DNA of 64,000 nt from Streptomyces triculaminicus (lineage in GTDB: Bacteria; Actinomycetota; Actinomycetes; Streptomycetales; Streptomycetaceae), in assembly GCF_017349075.1 (NCBI RefSeq), contig NZ_JAFMOF010000007.1:1-64000 (forward strand), read 5' to 3'. Under the pieces are notes generated by a model. That model saw nothing but the letters and a program-made list of their open reading frames with translations. It ran no database searches and had not been told where the DNA came from. A program made the translations under genes and the position numbers. Of this stretch, positions 63,591-64,000 are shown piece after piece. Numbering within the stretch: the first letter of the stretch is position 1; every line of letters starts with the position of its first letter.

Positions 63591-64000
63591 TCAGCGGGCG
63601 AACGAGGCCAGGCGGGCCATGTGGCCCTGGAAGATCAGGCTGACGATGCGGCCGCTGGCGCCGTTGCGGTTCTTGGCGACGATGGCTTCGACTTCGCCGG
63701 CCTTGGGGCCGGTGTCGGTGCCGTCTTCGGCGAGTTCGCGGTGTAGCAGGACGATGATGTTGGAGTCCTGTTCGATGGCGCTGGATTCCTTGAAGTCTGA
63801 GACGAGGGGGCGTCGGCCGACTGCGCCGCGGTTGAACTGGGCGAGGGCGACGACGGGGACCTGGAACTCCATGGCGATGAGCTTGAGGCCGCGGCTGATC
63901 TCGGCGACTTGCTGGGCGCGGTTGTCGGTGGCTTTGCCGCCTTCGGGGGTCATGAGCTGGAGGTAGTCGGCGACGACGATGGCGGGTGGGTTGTCGCGGG
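63591..64000 (-). CDS. dnaB: Replicative DNA helicase DnaB, C-terminal part
   Basis: About 136 codons, 5' end outside the window. AIVVADYLQLM is the H2 motif, VVALAQFNRGA the H3 region, LVSDFKESSAIEQDSNIIVL and VAKNRNGASGRIVSLIFQG the H4 and C-terminal parts of the RecA-like motor. Catalytic glutamines and the arginine-finger lo­op are in place. It could be the chromosomal copy or a plasmid one. Confidence 0.9.
   Translation of the reverse strand, partial: RDNPPAIVVADYLQLMTPEGGKATDNRAQQVAEISRGLKLIAMEFQVPVVALAQFNRGAVGRRPLVSDFKESSAIEQDSNIIVLLHRELAEDGTDTGPKAGEVEAIVAKNRNGASGRIVSLIFQGHMARLASFAR

Noticed and set aside
1..64000. tRNA or rRNA genes
   Set aside because: No cloverleaf with a GTTCGAATC-type T-loop was seen by eye; a covariance-model search would be needed to exclude one fully.

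Overview
The DNA is very GC-rich, with coding frames rich in G or C at the third codon position, GTG and TTG starts, and many actinobacterial families: an XRE regulator with a helical C-terminal region, IS21 and IS5 relatives, Streptomyces-type plasmid genes, and a Ser/Thr kinase with lipoproteins. I read it as a Streptomyces or close relative, and as an accessory region (chromosome arm or large plasmid). About a quarter of the recognisable genes are broken, and it carries IS21, IS5 and Tn3-family elements or fragments. A DnaB replicative helicase gene runs off the right edge.

Layout. 1-2.4 kb: a NAD(P)-binding enzyme, a membrane protein and a MarR regulator with visible operators. 2.5-9.6 kb: a PQQ-propeller lipoprotein, a membrane-anchored Mrr-like nuclease, a membrane protein inside an inverted duplication, a sensor lipoprotein broken by an amber codon, and a Ser/Thr kinase. 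9.8-13 kb: an orphan toxin domain with a two-domain immunity-like partner, a decayed DciA-like gene, and a secreted four-cysteine protein beside a tiny membrane protein. 14.5-17.2 kb: a complete IS21 element. 20.1-24.1 kb: an operon for a Clp-N-like protein, an ABC transporter and an unusual P450. 24.3-28.1 kb: an IS5 element with perfect ends, a TetR regulator, and a Tn3 transposase fragment. 28.2-29.6 kb: a CdtB-ricin fusion protein of lower GC. 30.6-36.4 kb: hypothetical genes, an endonuclease VII-like protein, a tyrosine recombinase and a Doc-like toxin-antitoxin pair.

36.5-55.4 kb: a 1085-residue Rossmann/coiled-coil protein, a zeta toxin with a duplicated antitoxin, and three CRISPR arrays. 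56.1-60.6 kb: a six-gene minus-strand cluster (NUDIX, XRE, unknown, APH-like kinase, methyltransferase, HAD). 61.2-63 kb: two divergent CRISPR arrays, then dnaB.

The five CRISPR arrays (26, 8, 14, 6 and 17 repeats) use one 29-nt repeat family with 32-nt spacers and a shared leader core. This is the geometry of type I-E. No cas gene is present here, so any processing and interference must come from elsewhere. Several arrays abut transposon debris or truncated genes, and repeat variants are exchanged between arrays. The most interesting candidates are the dispersed array family, the CdtB-lectin fusion, the toxin/immunity pair, the P450 operon, and the zeta locus next to the giant Rossmann protein.
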